62,325 bases of DNA from Bacteroidota bacterium (GTDB lineage Bacteria > Bacteroidota > Bacteroidia > Bacteroidales > Paludibacteraceae). This document shows positions 8,973 to 17,909 of the stretch, piece by piece. Both the position numbers and the translations under genes were made by a program. The notes under the pieces were generated by a model. The model saw only the letters and a list, made by a program, of their open reading frames with translations. It did no database searches and was not told the origin of the DNA. The stretch is from NCBI GenBank assembly GCA_017860345.1, contig JAFNAV010000009.1:1-62325 (forward strand). The letters are read 5' to 3'. The first letter of the stretch is position 1, and every line of letters begins with the position of its first letter.

Positions 8973-10976
8973 ATGAAAAACTCGCTGGTTGCATTTTTGC
9001 TGATTATTCTGGCTACGCCGTTTATTCAGGCTCAAAGGAAGATATTGTTGTCGTCGCCCGACTCCCGGTTGACTGCCGAAATTCGTATTGGTCAAACCAT
9101 TGATTATTCCGTAAGCCACAACGGCGATGTAATGCTGGCTCCATCTGCGGTTGCTATGCAGTTAGGCGATGGGGTTGTGCTTGGCGCCAAACCCGTTCTG
9201 ATTAAATCAGTAAAACGCAGTGCCGATAATGTAATCAGGGCGTCGGTCTACAAAAAGAGCATAATTCAGGACAGATATAACGAGCTGACACTGAATTTTA
9301 AAGGTAACTATCAGCTGGTATTCAGAGCCTATAATGATGGTATCGCTTACCGGTTTATTACCTCGATGAAGGATTCGTTCGTGGTTGAAAATGAAAAAGC
9401 TGAATTTAACTTTCCGACCAATCAGAAAATCTTTGTAGCTTACGTCGATAACAGAGGTGGAGCAAAAGATACTTTCGAAAAGCAGTTTTATAATTCTTTT
9501 GAAAATACCTATCAGCACATATTACTTTCGGAATATAATCCCGCGCGTATTGCTTTCACCCCACTTGTAGTAGAAGGAGTTAAGGGTAAAAAGGTATGTA
9601 TCGCCGAGTCTGATTTGCTGAGCTATCCGGGCATGTTTTTATGTAACGATAATGCATCCAATAGCTTAAAAGGGGTGTTTGCTCCTTATCCGAAAACAAC
9701 CAGAGCAGGAGGTCATAATCTTTTGCAGGACGAAGTAATGAGCGGCGAATCTTTTATTGCTAAATGTGCAGGTAAAACTTCTTTCCCGTGGCGCTCGGTA
9801 ATTGTAGCCGAAAATGCTTACGAACTGGCCAACAGCGATATGGTATATAAGCTGGCCACTCCTTCCCAACTAACGGATGTTTCCTGGATAAAACCGGGTA
9901 AAGTGGCCTGGGACTGGTGGAATGACTGGAACTTGTATGGTGTAGATTTTGAAACAGGCGTGAATACTCAAACTTACAAAGCCTATATAGACTTTGCCGC
10001 GGAATATGGTATACAATATGTGATTCTGGACGAAGGATGGGCGGTTAACCTGAAAAATGACTTGCTGGCGGTAGTACCCGAAATTAATCTTGGGGAGTTG
10101 ATAGCTTATGCTAAAAGCAAAAATGTAGATTTGATTCTTTGGGCAGGTTATAATGCTTTTAATAAAGATATTGACGGAGTTTGTAAGCATTATTCCGAAA
10201 TGGGAATTAAGGGATTTAAAATAGACTTTATGGATAGGGATGATCAGCCGATGGTGGATTTTCATTACCGAACTGCAAAAATTGCTGCAAAATATAAGCT
10301 CTTAGTTGATTTTCACGGAACTTACAAGCCCACAGGGTTGCAGAGGACTTTTCCGAATGTGATTAATTTTGAGGCGGTACACGGACTGGAACAAATGAAA
10401 TGGTCGGATACCTCAGTTGATCAGGTTACTTACGACGTTACCATTCCGTTTATCCGAATGGTGGCAGGCCCCATGGACTATACCCAGGGAGCCATGCGTA
10501 ATTCAACAAAAGGGAATTACCGGCCTGTAAATTCCGAGCCGATGAGTCAGGGTACGCGATGCAGACAACTGGCCGAATACGTGATTTTTGAGTCACCACT
10601 GAATATGTTGTGCGACAATCCTTCGAATTACATAAGGGAGAAAGAATGCGCAGCCTTCATAGCTCAGGTGCCCACCGTTTGGGACGAAACCATAGCTCTG
10701 AATGGCCAAATAGCCCAATATGTAACGATAGCCCGGCGCAAGGGAAATGATTGGTACCTGGGCTCAATGACCAATTGGGATGCCCGTACACTTGAAATTG
10801 ATTTATCTTTTTTGGGTCAGGGCAGGTTCTCCGCTGAGGTTTTTAGCGATGGAAAAAACGCTAATAAAGTAGCGCGCGATTATTTAAAACAAAATATTGA
10901 AATCTCGCCCGATAAAAAATTGAAAATAGCAATGGCTCCGGGTGGAGGTTTTGTAATGAAAATAAGTAAATTGTAG
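8973..10976 (+). CDS. Secreted glycoside hydrolase family 97 (alpha-glycosidase)
   Basis: This periplasmic or outer-membrane-facing enzyme of 667 residues hydrolyses alpha-glycosides. The ATG at 8973 gives a normal signal peptide (MKNSLVAFLLIILATPF then IQAQ). The longer frame at 8946 would overlap ftsY. GH97 features are an N-terminal beta-sandwich (to about 290), a TIM barrel with WDWWNDWN, YVILDEGW and GIKGFKIDFMDRDDQ, and a C-terminal beta domain. The Asp in KIDFMDRDD is at the place of the nucleophile of retaining GH97 alpha-galactosidases, whereas inverting SusB-type enzymes lack it. A retaining enzyme is therefore likely, but the substrate is not certain. Confidence 0.88.
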   Translation: MKNSLVAFLLIILATPFIQAQRKILLSSPDSRLTAEIRIGQTIDYSVSHNGDVMLAPSAVAMQLGDGVVLGAKPVLIKSVKRSADNVIRASVYKKSIIQDRYNELTLNFKGNYQLVFRAYNDGIAYRFITSMKDSFVVENEKAEFNFPTNQKIFVAYVDNRGGAKDTFEKQFYNSFENTYQHILLSEYNPARIAFTPLVVEGVKGKKVCIAESDLLSYPGMFLCNDNASNSLKGVFAPYPKTTRAGGHNLLQDEVMSGESFIAKCAGKTSFPWRSVIVAENAYELANSDMVYKLATPSQLTDVSWIKPGKVAWDWWNDWNLYGVDFETGVNTQTYKAYIDFAAEYGIQYVILDEGWAVNLKNDLLAVVPEINLGELIAYAKSKNVDLILWAGYNAFNKDIDGVCKHYSEMGIKGFKIDFMDRDDQPMVDFHYRTAKIAAKYKLLVDFHGTYKPTGLQRTFPNVINFEAVHGLEQMKWSDTSVDQVTYDVTIPFIRMVAGPMDYTQGAMRNSTKGNYRPVNSEPMSQGTRCRQLAEYVIFESPLNMLCDNPSNYIREKECAAFIAQVPTVWDETIALNGQIAQYVTIARRKGNDWYLGSMTNWDARTLEIDLSFLGQGRFSAEVFSDGKNANKVARDYLKQNIEISPDKKLKIAMAPGGGFVMKISKL

Positions 10977-11101
10977 TATTGGCTTCAATGCCTTTCGTTT
11001 TTTTAGGAGATAAGGAGGAGCAAGGATGGTTTATTCCGGTAGAAGTAACCGGAAGCCGGAATTGAATTAAAAACCCTTCAGCTCTGTTTTAATATAAACT
11101 A

Positions 11102-12409
11102 ATGTCGAAAACAAAAAATAATAAGGGAACAGTTGATGTAGTAACATTGGGATGTTCAAAAAATCTGGTTGATTCGGAACAATTGATGCGTCAGTTTGAT
11201 GCTTTAGGCTATACTGTAAGGCACGATGCCCCTGAGCCCGACGGCGATATAGTAATAGTGAATACTTGTGGATTTATTGGCGATGCCAAAGAAGAAAGTA
11301 TCAACACCATACTTCAGTTTGCCGACAGGCGTAAGAAGAAAAAGATGGATAAGCTTTTCGTAATGGGTTGTTTGTCGGAGCGTTACCAAAAAGAGCTGGA
11401 GCTGGAGATACCCGAAGTGGATAAGTTTTACGGAAAATTTAATTATGCCAATATCCTGACTGATCTTGGACAGGAATTCAGAGCCGACTTGCGGTTAGAA
11501 CGTACGCTTACCACCCCAGGTCATTATGCTTATGTAAAAATATCGGAAGGCTGCAACAGGGCTTGTTCTTATTGCGCTATTCCTTTGATAACAGGCCGGC
11601 ATCGTTCCCGTCCGATGGAAGATATTGAAGATGAAGTTCGTACGCTGGTTGCAAAGGGCGTGAAAGAGTTTCACCTCATTGCACAGGATTTATCGTCCTA
11701 TGGTCTGGATAAATATAAAAATTTGAAATTGCCCGAATTGGTTGAGCGCATCTCAGACATCCCCGGTGTAGGCTGGATCAGGTTGCATTATGCATATCCA
11801 GCGCAGTTTCCTTACGATATACTTAGGGTAATGCGCGAGCGGGATAATGTTTGTAAGTATCTGGATATAGCCTTGCAGCATATCAGCGATAATATGCTCA
11901 CAATTATGCGCAGGAAAATTACCAAAGAGCAGACTTATGAGCTGATTCGGAAAATAAGAGAAGAAGTACCCGGCATACATCTGCGTACCACCATGCTTGT
12001 GGGGCATCCGGGCGAAACTGAAGCCGATGTTGAGGAATTGAAAGAGTTTCTGAAGTTTGCCCGCTTTGAGCGTATGGGAGCATTTACATATTCTAACGAA
12101 GAAGGCACACATGCCTACGAAGCTTATCAGGATAATATCCCCGAAGAAGTGAAACAGGAACGCCTGAATGAAATCATGGCTTTGCAGCAAACTATTTCGG
12201 CCGAAATTAATCAGGCCAAAATAGGCTCGGAGCTTAAACTGATGATTGATAGGGTAGAAGGAGAACACTTTGTAGGACGAACAGAGTTCGATTCGCCCGA
12301 AGTAGATCCGGAGGTACTTATCCCGGCAAATACGCCCGGAGCGAAAATAGGGGAGTTTTATTGGGCCAAAATTACTGATGCAACTGATTTTGATTTGTAC
12401 GGTAAGTGA
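11102..12409 (+). CDS. rimO: Ribosomal protein S12 methylthiotransferase RimO
   Basis: This radical-SAM enzyme would add a methylthio group to Asp of ribosomal protein S12. Its domains are an N-terminal MTTase domain with LGCSKNLVDSE and NTCGFIGDAKEES (auxiliary cluster cysteines), a radical SAM core with GCNRACSYCAIP, and a C-terminal TRAM domain. The 435 residues are of normal length. SYCAIPLITGRHRSR and the S12-type sequence IALQHISDNMLTIMRR distinguish it from MiaB. A paralogue acting on tRNA (MtaB) is at 25.0 kb. Confidence 0.95.
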   Translation: MSKTKNNKGTVDVVTLGCSKNLVDSEQLMRQFDALGYTVRHDAPEPDGDIVIVNTCGFIGDAKEESINTILQFADRRKKKKMDKLFVMGCLSERYQKELELEIPEVDKFYGKFNYANILTDLGQEFRADLRLERTLTTPGHYAYVKISEGCNRACSYCAIPLITGRHRSRPMEDIEDEVRTLVAKGVKEFHLIAQDLSSYGLDKYKNLKLPELVERISDIPGVGWIRLHYAYPAQFPYDILRVMRERDNVCKYLDIALQHISDNMLTIMRRKITKEQTYELIRKIREEVPGIHLRTTMLVGHPGETEADVEELKEFLKFARFERMGAFTYSNEEGTHAYEAYQDNIPEEVKQERLNEIMALQQTISAEINQAKIGSELKLMIDRVEGEHFVGRTEFDSPEVDPEVLIPANTPGAKIGEFYWAKITDATDFDLYGK

Positions 12410-12439
12410 CGATTTTTATTATTTTTGTAAATAATTACG

Positions 12440-12690
12440 CTAAGTACATGACAAAAAAAAGAATAGAAACGCGGATATAGCGGATTTAGCTGATATACAC
12501 TGATTTGTTGTAGTAATAAAACGGATTTTAATTCTGATTTATTTACTACGTAAATGGCGGATTAGTGTTCGCAGCTGAAAATCAGCTGACTTCACTTGTG
12601 AAGTCTAAAATCTGTAATGTAATCCGTATTAGGAAAACTTTTGAGTTTACAGCGAAAATATGTTTAATCCGCTATATCCGCGTTTCTATT
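12440..12690. mobile_element. MITE-like repeat, copy 2, with perfect 25-bp inverted ends
   Basis: AATAGAAACGCGGATATAGC starts a 25-bp sequence at 12462-12486 that is repeated exactly, inverted, at 12666-12690. Between them is about 180 bp without a coding frame, including the palindrome CTTCACTTGTGAAG. The left 147 bp (12440-12586) are the reverse complement of 1-145. The homology runs about 20 bp beyond the inverted repeat on the left, so TACATGA, found on both sides of the element (12445 and 12691), cannot safely be called a target duplication. There is no transposase nearby. Confidence 0.7.
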
Positions 12691-12827
12691 TACATGAATC
12701 ACTGTTCATATTCATGTATTATAAGCAAAATAGATTTTTTGTCATATACTAAAATAATTACGAATAAATTTTAGTGGTTTTACCAAAATCTGTTATGTTG
12801 AACCTGAAATAAACAAAACTTAAATAT

Positions 12828-13118
12828 ATGAATCACAAGGAACTAATTGCAGCAATCTCGGCTAAATCCGGTATCTCTAAGCAAGATGCCGAACGACTGA
12901 CGGACATAACCGTATCAGTACTTACCAACGAATTGACTGATGGTAAAACTATTGGATTTCAAAGTTTTGGAAATTTTGAGGTGAGAAAAAAGGAGGAGCG
13001 CCTATCGGTGCATCCGGCTACTCAGATACGTACGCTTATTCCGCCTAAATTGGTGGTGAATTTTAAGCAGAGCAGCATTTTAAAAGAAAAACTTAAAGAA
13101 AATACCCAACATGAGTAA
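12828..13118 (+). CDS. HU/IHF-family DNA-binding protein
   Basis: This 96-residue nucleoid protein has the helical dimerisation half (KELIAAISAKSGISKQDAERLT) and the beta-arm core with IGFQSFGNFEVRKKEER. The arm tip is PATQIRTLIPPKLVVNF rather than the usual NPKTG/IPA form, so DNA binding or bending may differ from canonical HU. It overlaps the next gene by 8 bp (ATGAGTAA), which suggests translational coupling with the membrane-anchored HU protein. Confidence 0.9.
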   Translation: MNHKELIAAISAKSGISKQDAERLTDITVSVLTNELTDGKTIGFQSFGNFEVRKKEERLSVHPATQIRTLIPPKLVVNFKQSSILKEKLKENTQHE

Positions 13119-14655
13119 GGAAAAAATTTCATCACAGGAGATTATTGATTTACTGGCTTCCAGAGCCGGTATCAGTAAAAAGGCTGCAGAGGATTTTCTG
13201 AAATCCATGTTTGGGATTATTGAGGATACTCTTATAGCTGGCGAACAGGTTAAGGTGAAAGGTTTTGGTACATTTAAGCTACAGTGGAACGAACCGCGCA
13301 AAAGTGTCAATGTGCAAACAGGCGAGGAATTTATTATCGATGGATATAATAAAGTAACATTTGCTCCTGAGGCGGCGCTAAAAGAGCTGGTGAATGAACC
13401 TTTTGCTCATCTTGAGCCGGTAGAGTTGGAGGGAGCAGATACAGCAGAACCGTCTAACGCAGAAAATCAGACTGTTGAGAATGCCGGATTTGATCCCCTG
13501 AAAATTTTCACGGATCAGGCCGATGAGATTAAAGATATTCTGTCGGAAATTAACTCGATGTGGGTAAAACCCGGTAAAGCCGAAAATAAGGAAGCAGCAA
13601 AACCGGAACGTCCTACTCTGATGCCTGAGTATTTTACCGATGATATGCTTGACGAAGATGAGGATGAAGAACCCGCGGTATTGCCCGACGAAGAAGATGA
13701 AGATGCCGCAAACGAAGAGTATATCGGCAACTTGGTAGATGAAGATGAAGAGCCTGCTCAAGCTATAGCAGAGCCACTGCCCGTTGACAATTTTGAAACC
13801 GGTGTGGTTGATATTCCTGTTTTGCCATTACAGACGGATGATAAGAGCGAAGTGGAACCAACCATAGTGGAAGAAACTACGGATGAATTTAATCCGGATG
13901 AAGTGACCAAAACCGAGTCGGTGCCCGAAGAAGTGGTTGACGAAAGCAAAATTGGTGAAAGTATTCCGGAAGATGAAACTACGAAAGAGGATCCGTTCAC
14001 TGCCAGAGTAAAGAAAAAAAGACGAAAAGTGCGTGTATGGCTTCTTGTAATTCTTATCCTTCTGGTGTTGGCCGGTGGTTTTACCATCAATTACTATATG
14101 TCGTCGGCTACGAGGTGCTGGTGCGAATACAGTCTGTTGTCGGACAGCAACCGCCAGAAGCTTCAGAACGTAACATCCACCATCGACGGATGGTACGAGT
14201 CGGTGAAAGGTTGGTTTACACCCAAAGCAAAAAGCGAAAAAGTGGAGGTAGCTCCACCGGTAGTAAAAAGCATTTTCACCGATAGTATAAAAGCGCAACC
14301 TGCTGCGGTGGATAGTGCGCAAACAAAGTCTGTAAGTAAGCCTCAACCGAACTCATCGGCTGACAGCCTGCAAATACTCTTTGATCAGCCCCGCGAGTAT
14401 AAAGAATTTTTGGGCAGTGAGAAAATAGGAGGTGGAGGTACTTTGACCGTAATTGCCGAAAGGTATTACGGACACAGAGACTTTTGGGTGTATATTTACG
14501 AAGCAAACAGGGCAAAAATTAAGAACCCTGATAAAATTGCGGCCGGTACATTGGTGCGTATTCCCAAAGTGGACAAAAGGATTGTTGACAAAAACAATCC
14601 ACGATGCATAAAAAAGGCACGTGAACTGCATGAGCTTTATCTGCGCGATAATTGA
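13111..14655 (+). CDS. HU domain - transmembrane - LysM fusion protein
   Basis: This protein of 514 residues has an unusual plan. An HU-like domain lies at about residues 1-95 (VKVKGFGTFKLQWNEPRKS). A very acidic linker at 100-295 is rich in Glu/Asp. A basic stop (KKKRRKVR) is followed by one membrane helix at about 309-330. The Ser/Lys-rich outer part ends in a LysM-like module at about 445-495 (IAERYYGHRDFWVYIYEAN, GTLVRIPK). By the positive-inside rule HU is cytoplasmic and LysM periplasmic, so the protein could tie the nucleoid to the cell wall. Similar fusions occur in Bacteroidales; the function is not established as far as I know. Confidence 0.85.
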   Translation: MSKEKISSQEIIDLLASRAGISKKAAEDFLKSMFGIIEDTLIAGEQVKVKGFGTFKLQWNEPRKSVNVQTGEEFIIDGYNKVTFAPEAALKELVNEPFAHLEPVELEGADTAEPSNAENQTVENAGFDPLKIFTDQADEIKDILSEINSMWVKPGKAENKEAAKPERPTLMPEYFTDDMLDEDEDEEPAVLPDEEDEDAANEEYIGNLVDEDEEPAQAIAEPLPVDNFETGVVDIPVLPLQTDDKSEVEPTIVEETTDEFNPDEVTKTESVPEEVVDESKIGESIPEDETTKEDPFTARVKKKRRKVRVWLLVILILLVLAGGFTINYYMSSATRCWCEYSLLSDSNRQKLQNVTSTIDGWYESVKGWFTPKAKSEKVEVAPPVVKSIFTDSIKAQPAAVDSAQTKSVSKPQPNSSADSLQILFDQPREYKEFLGSEKIGGGGTLTVIAERYYGHRDFWVYIYEANRAKIKNPDKIAAGTLVRIPKVDKRIVDKNNPRCIKKARELHELYLRDN

Positions 14656-14679
14656 AAATATTAAAAATAATTAAATTTT

Positions 14680-14717
14680 AAAGTTCTGTATTTTGCTTAA
14701 ATATAGGACTTTTTTTC
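14680..14717 (+). terminator. Probable terminator after the HU-LysM gene
   Basis: The imperfect stem AAAGTTCTGTATT / AATATAGGACTTT is followed by a run of seven T residues. Confidence 0.6.
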
Positions 14718-14832
14718 TGAAAGAAGATTTAGAAAGCTCAATAAAATTATATTGTAAAACGATAGATTGAAATAAAAATCTAAATTCAGGTTAATAGATA
14801 TTAATTCAGGTATTTAACAGGCCAAATAACAC

Positions 14833-14840
14833 TATATTTG
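14833..14840 (+). promoter_or_regulatory. -7 box of the moxR-bat operon
   Basis: TATATTTG matches TAnnTTTG about 37 bp before the moxR ATG at 14877. No clear TTG lies at the -33 distance. Confidence 0.55.
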
Positions 14841-14876
14841 TTGGTCAATTTCAAGTTCAAAAATAATAATTAAAAT

Positions 14877-15872
14877 ATGAATCAATCTGTTGATATTAGA
14901 GAACTTAACGAGAGAATCGAAAAACAAAGTTCTTTTGTAGATGCGCTTGTCATGGGTATGGACAAGGTAATTGTAGGTCAGAAACATCTGGTTGAATCGC
15001 TGCTGATAGGGCTGCTTTCCGACGGACATATCCTTCTCGAAGGGGTTCCTGGTTTGGCTAAAACATTGGCAATCAAAACACTGTCTGATCTGATTAAATG
15101 TGATTTTAGTCGTATTCAGTTCACGCCGGACTTATTGCCAGCCGATGTAATTGGTACCATGATATACAGTCAGAAAAAAGAAGAGTTTAGCATCAAAAAA
15201 GGACCGGTATTTGCCAATCTGGTATTGGCCGACGAAATAAACCGCGCCCCGGCCAAAGTACAGAGTGCATTGCTCGAAGCCATGCAAGAGCGTCAGGTTA
15301 CCATTGGTGAAAGTACACACAAGTTGCCAGAACCGTTTTTAGTGTTAGCCACACAAAACCCTATTGAGCAGGAAGGAACCTATCCGCTTCCCGAAGCGCA
15401 GGTCGACCGTTTCATGCTTAAAGTAATTATTAACTACCCAAAGAAAGAGGAGGAAAAGCTGATTATTCGTCAGAATCTGACCAAAGAAAAACCACATGTA
15501 GCGCCAATTCTTTCGCCTAAGGATATTGTTGAAGCCCGCGACGTTGTACGTCAGGTATATATCGACGAAAAAATTGAACGTTATATTGTCGACATTGTTT
15601 TTGCAACCCGCTATCCGCAGGACTATGGCTTGGATTCGCTCAAGGAAATGATAGCTATCGGAGCATCGCCGCGTGCTTCTATCAATCTGGCTTTGGCTGC
15701 TCGTGCTTATGCGTTTATTAAACGCAGAGGCTATGTAATTCCCGAAGATATTCGCGCAGTATGTTATGATGTATTGCGTCACCGCATTGGGTTAAGTTAC
15801 GAAGCCGAAGCTAATAATATGACTTCGGACGAAATTATTACAGAAATCCTGAACACAGTTGAAGTGCCCTGA
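14877..15872 (+). CDS. MoxR-family AAA+ ATPase
   Basis: This 331-residue chaperone-like ATPase heads the Bat operon. It has Walker A GVPGLAKT, the MoxR signature FTPDLLPADVIG, Walker B LVLADEINRAPAKVQ and sensor 1 ATQNPIEQEGTYPLPEAQ, followed by the lid domain. MoxR ATPases work with VWA-domain partners, here the DUF58, BatA and BatB products downstream. The start agrees with the -7 box at 14833. Confidence 0.95.
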   Translation: MNQSVDIRELNERIEKQSSFVDALVMGMDKVIVGQKHLVESLLIGLLSDGHILLEGVPGLAKTLAIKTLSDLIKCDFSRIQFTPDLLPADVIGTMIYSQKKEEFSIKKGPVFANLVLADEINRAPAKVQSALLEAMQERQVTIGESTHKLPEPFLVLATQNPIEQEGTYPLPEAQVDRFMLKVIINYPKKEEEKLIIRQNLTKEKPHVAPILSPKDIVEARDVVRQVYIDEKIERYIVDIVFATRYPQDYGLDSLKEMIAIGASPRASINLALAARAYAFIKRRGYVIPEDIRAVCYDVLRHRIGLSYEAEANNMTSDEIITEILNTVEVP

Positions 15873-15961
15873 TAATTTGCCTGTAAAAATAATTAGCCAA
15901 TTTTCAGTATGAATAAGCATTGATTAAATTGGTTTGTTAGCAAATTAGCACATTAGATTTT

Positions 15962-16828
15962 ATGGAAACGAGTGAAATAATAAAGAAAGTACGTAAGATT
16001 GAGATAAAAACGCGGGGTTTGTCCAAGAATATTTTTGCGGGCGAATACCATTCGGCATTTAAAGGTCGTGGTATGACCTTTGCCGAAGTGCGTGAATATC
16101 AGTATGGCGATGACATCCGATCAATAGACTGGAACGTGACAGCGCGCTTCGGGCATCCTTATATCAAGGTATTTGAGGAAGAGCGTGAGCTTACGGTGGT
16201 TTTGCTTATTGACGTATCCGGCAGTCGCGATTTTGGTACCGTGTCGCAAATGAAGCGCGATATCTTTACTGAGGTGGCCGCTACGCTGGCGTTTTCTACC
16301 ATTCAGAATAACGACAAAATCGGAGTGATATTTTTCTCGGATAAGATTGAAAAATTTATCCCTCCGAAAAAAGGACGCAAGCACGTACTACAAATTATTC
16401 GTGAGATGATAGACTTTAAGCCCGAAAGCAACAAAACAGATATTGCCATGGCCTTAAAGTATTTTACCAATGTGATTAAAAAGAGTTCAACGGCATTTGT
16501 TATTTCAGACTTTATTGATTCTGATTTTGACAAAGAGCTTACAATAGCCAACAGAAAACACGATGTGGTGGCTCTTCAGGTATACGATATCAGAGAAACC
16601 GAATTGCCGGATGTAGGACTGATAAAACTGAAAGATGCCGAGTCGGGCAAACGTATCTGGATAGATACTTCGGATAAACGACTGCGTACCACATACAAGC
16701 ACAACTGGGGTCAGAATCAGCTGGCGCTGCAAAAAGCATTTACTAAATCGGGGGTCGACTCTGTATCGATGAGTACTTCCGAAGATTATGTGAAAGCTTT
16801 GATGAAGTTGTTTAAAATGAGAGCTTAA
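15962..16828 (+). CDS. DUF58 domain protein (VWA-like fold)
   Basis: This 288-residue soluble protein has the DUF58 core GDDIRSIDWNVTARFG, followed by a VWA-like region with LLIDVSGSRDFG (a MIDAS-type DxSxS) and FVISDFIDSDFD. It is the usual partner of MoxR, 89 bp upstream, in Bat operons. It has no signal peptide or membrane helix. Its role in oxidative or envelope stress is inferred from the operon. Confidence 0.92.
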   Translation: METSEIIKKVRKIEIKTRGLSKNIFAGEYHSAFKGRGMTFAEVREYQYGDDIRSIDWNVTARFGHPYIKVFEEERELTVVLLIDVSGSRDFGTVSQMKRDIFTEVAATLAFSTIQNNDKIGVIFFSDKIEKFIPPKKGRKHVLQIIREMIDFKPESNKTDIAMALKYFTNVIKKSSTAFVISDFIDSDFDKELTIANRKHDVVALQVYDIRETELPDVGLIKLKDAESGKRIWIDTSDKRLRTTYKHNWGQNQLALQKAFTKSGVDSVSMSTSEDYVKALMKLFKMRA

Positions 16829-16897
16829 ATGTGAATCTTTTTTTAATCATAGTTTTTTTTAGATGATGATAAATTGCACGGCTGAAATAAGTACTTT

Positions 16898-17866
16898 ATG
16901 AGAAAAATATTCCTTTGTTGTATCATATTGGTTGGTTCTGTTTTTTCAGAATTGTTATTGGCGCAAGGTATTACGGTAACGGCGCGTATTGACTCAACTT
17001 CCATCTGGATTGGGAATCAAACCCGCCTGTCGTTTGAAATATCTCAGCAACCCGGTCAGGCTGTAGTGTCTCCTGCTTTTGCTGATACTATCATAGGCGG
17101 TCTGGAAATAGTAGAAGCTCTGAAGCCTGATACTGCCAAATCGCCCGATGGTCATTTGCTTATAAACCAGAAGTATACAGTTACAGCTTTTGAAGATTCG
17201 TTATATTATATTCCTCCGTTTCCATTTGTGTTGAATGGAGATACAGTTTGGTCCAAATCGTTGTCGCTTAAAGTGGTACAGCCATTTGCGATAGATACAA
17301 CTTCTAACCAGATAGCTGATATAAAACCCGTGTTGGACCCACCATTTTACTGGAAAGGGTTGATAAGAACTGTGATTCTGATTTTACTGATTATAATATT
17401 CCTGATAACCGCTTTTTTCCTCATCCGTTATTTTGTAGTTAAGAAACCGGTTGGGCAGACTATCATAACACAGTCGAAATTACCTCCTTACGAGGTAGCA
17501 TTACAGCGATTAGATAAGATTAAGGAACAGAAATCGTGGCAGCAAAACCGTTTTAAGGAATATCACACCGAACTTACTGATGTACTGCGTCAGTATATCG
17601 AGGCCACATTCGACATACCATGTATGGAAATGACTTCGGAAGAAATATTCGAACATCTTCATCATTTAAAGTTTGAAAATAAAGAAGCTTACATGCAGTT
17701 ACAAAGCATCTTACGTTTGGCCGATTTGGTGAAGTTTGCTAAATGGCAACCTGCCACTGACGAGAACGAGCAAAGCCTTTATAATGCATATTCGTTTGTT
17801 GGTAAAACCAAGATTGCAGAGCCTGTGGCTGAAGTTGAACCCAAATCAGATGCAACTGCTGAATAA
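16898..17866 (+). CDS. Bat-operon membrane protein with BatD-like N-terminal domain
   Basis: This protein of 322 residues has a signal peptide (cut near LLLAQG), an extracytoplasmic beta-rich domain to about residue 145 (ITVTARIDSTSIWIGNQTRL, like the opening of BatD) and one strong membrane helix at about 149-172. A helical cytoplasmic tail contains DVLRQYIEATFDIPCMEMTSEE. It sits between the DUF58 gene and batA, as in Bacteroides. It has no accepted gene name that I can support. Confidence 0.82.
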   Translation: MRKIFLCCIILVGSVFSELLLAQGITVTARIDSTSIWIGNQTRLSFEISQQPGQAVVSPAFADTIIGGLEIVEALKPDTAKSPDGHLLINQKYTVTAFEDSLYYIPPFPFVLNGDTVWSKSLSLKVVQPFAIDTTSNQIADIKPVLDPPFYWKGLIRTVILILLIIIFLITAFFLIRYFVVKKPVGQTIITQSKLPPYEVALQRLDKIKEQKSWQQNRFKEYHTELTDVLRQYIEATFDIPCMEMTSEEIFEHLHHLKFENKEAYMQLQSILRLADLVKFAKWQPATDENEQSLYNAYSFVGKTKIAEPVAEVEPKSDATAE

Positions 17867-17909
17867 CTGGTTTTGAAGATAATAGTTTATTAACACTGAA
17901 CTAAAAAAA

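Noticed and set aside
12445..12697. TACATGA on both sides as target-site duplication of the MITE-like element
   Set aside because: The left copy lies within sequence also present in copy 1, so it belongs to the repeat and is not a duplication made by insertion.
12565..12774. 69-residue open frame next to the MITE-like repeat
   Set aside because: It runs through the repeat, has no recognisable protein pattern and no promoter; treated as chance.
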